Assembly: GCF_000283155.1 (NCBI RefSeq)
Contig: NW_004454163.1
Coordinates: 28,221,395-28,285,394 of the forward strand
Source of the DNA: Ceratotherium simum simum
Taxonomy: Eukaryota; Chordata; Mammalia; Perissodactyla; Rhinocerotidae
Reading direction: 5' to 3'
Length of the DNA: 64,000 nt
Shown here: one piece after another, positions 62,946 through 64,000 of the stretch
Layout: each line of letters starts with the position of its first letter
How positions within the stretch are numbered: the first letter of the stretch is position 1
Made by a program: the position numbers and the translations under genes
The notes under the pieces: generated by a model
Told to the model about the DNA's origin: nothing
The model's input: only the letters and a program-made list of their open reading frames with translations
Database searches by the model: none

Positions 62946-64000
62946 GAACTGGAGAGCTCATTCCATTTCTTTAAAGATGCTAGCGTAGAGCTTGTTGGTT
63001 AAATGCTTGCAGGCAACGTATGATGAATGAATGCGTGAATGAAGGAATGGTGGGCAGCCCTTCATGCAGTGGGTACAGCGAAGCAAGGACCAAGGAATCA
63101 GAGGCCACCAATCATCAGTTTCCTTCCAGCGTCCTCGTATCTCAGATTCCTCCTTTCCAGATGAAGAGACTGTGAAGTGCAGCCATCCAGTTGGACACAA
63201 ACGTAGCTTAGTGGAGTTGCCACAAGAATCCAGCACCCCTCATTACTTCCCCTCCCCTCATACCAGCACTAAAGCTCAGCATTCTGAAAAAGACCACCGT
63301 AATTGGAGATGCCTGCCTTTGCCCCCAAAGCACAAAACACCTGTGGCCCTTCAGGGAGCCCCTATACCACTTGTGACAGCTCTGTGGCTCCGTATTTATT
63401 TCTCACTTCTTGCAAAAACACTATCAACGTTCAATGAGGTCTCAAAGGAAGGGGTCAGAAGACAAGTGGTTTAAACTACCTGCACTTAATAGCCCCTTCC
63501 TACAAAAACAATGTGCTTTCTCTTAAGGCCAAACTGTTGTTCTCTATACTGTGAGCAATTAATAAATCAGAGTGGGCTGAGTTGTGTCATTACCATAGGA
63601 AACTCTACCCATCTGGAGGCGTTAGGCCTCATCTCTGGAAATCAAGACATTTTTGAAAAGCATGAAAGTGGCCTTGTTCCCTTGATAGAATGCCTACACA
63701 ACATTATGAAATGTAGCCAACGGTCACTCTGTTGAGGCCGGCTTTATTTTTCTTCTGGACTGAATTCCCTGAAATACAAGGTCAAGGTTAGGAAAACTTA
63801 CAGAAGCAGTTTAGGGGATGAAGGAAAACAGTAAGATTTAGCATGAGCCTTCAAAACGCTGTCATTTCTGGGAGGGAGACTTTGGTACAGAAAGCTCGGT
63901 ATTAAGGAAGATATTTTTTCCCTAAGATCAAACTGAGACCAAAACACACTCGAAACCTCTTTCCCTAAGCGTTATCACCTTATATTTTCCCATGAGATGG
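62946..64000. other. Unassigned intergenic sequence
   Basis: No gene or named repeat. A short GAAT/GAATG repeat lies at 63021-63049. Confidence 0.45.

Overview
The window is mammalian nuclear DNA, almost certainly from a perissodactyl (horse, ass, zebra, rhinoceros or tapir). It contains at least eleven copies of the tRNA-derived ERE SINE, whose heads read like GGCTGGCCCxGTGGCxxAG. Most of these copies have clear target-site duplications. ERE SINEs are typical of horses and their relatives. The rest of the repeat content is ordinary for placental mammals: old L1 and L2 LINEs, MIR, hAT-Charlie and Tigger-like DNA transposon fossils, and MaLR LTRs. There are no operons, long ORFs, CRISPR arrays or other prokaryotic features.

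One protein-coding gene is supported: the 5' end of CCBE1 (collagen and calcium-binding EGF domains 1) on the minus strand. Exon 1 coding sequence is at 52780-52910 and exon 2 at 52242-52322. Canonical GT/AG junctions flank both, and the split codons match in phase. Both exons lie in a CpG-rich island at about 52090-53360. Everything left of 52242 (at least 52.2 kb) is read as the start of a very large CCBE1 intron 2; no further exon was recognised there. Everything right of the island is 5' flanking intergenic sequence.

Layout. About 1-8.2 kb is dominated by a heavily mutated plus-strand L1, or two of them, interrupted by a Tigger/mariner-type element, a MER5A element and three EREs. About 8.2-16.8 kb is mostly sequence I could not assign, with one ERE and one MIR. 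At 16.8-26.2 kb there are EREs, MIRs, a 653-bp Tigger-like fossil and antisense L2. At 27-47 kb there are L2, L1, MIR, MaLR LTR and MER elements between unassigned stretches. At 47-52 kb the sequence is repeat-poor, with MIR fragments, leading to the CCBE1 exons. At 53.4-64 kb there is intergenic sequence with two EREs, L1 3' ends, MIRs, a MER20 element and an LTR-like fragment.

I did not find a new biological system. The items most worth checking are all at the CCBE1 promoter: an open frame upstream of the start codon, a CTCF-like site, and a plus-strand splice donor. A chimeric ERE with an apparent 3' transduction is also of interest. Repeat family names are from memory of consensus sequences and should be confirmed with RepeatMasker.
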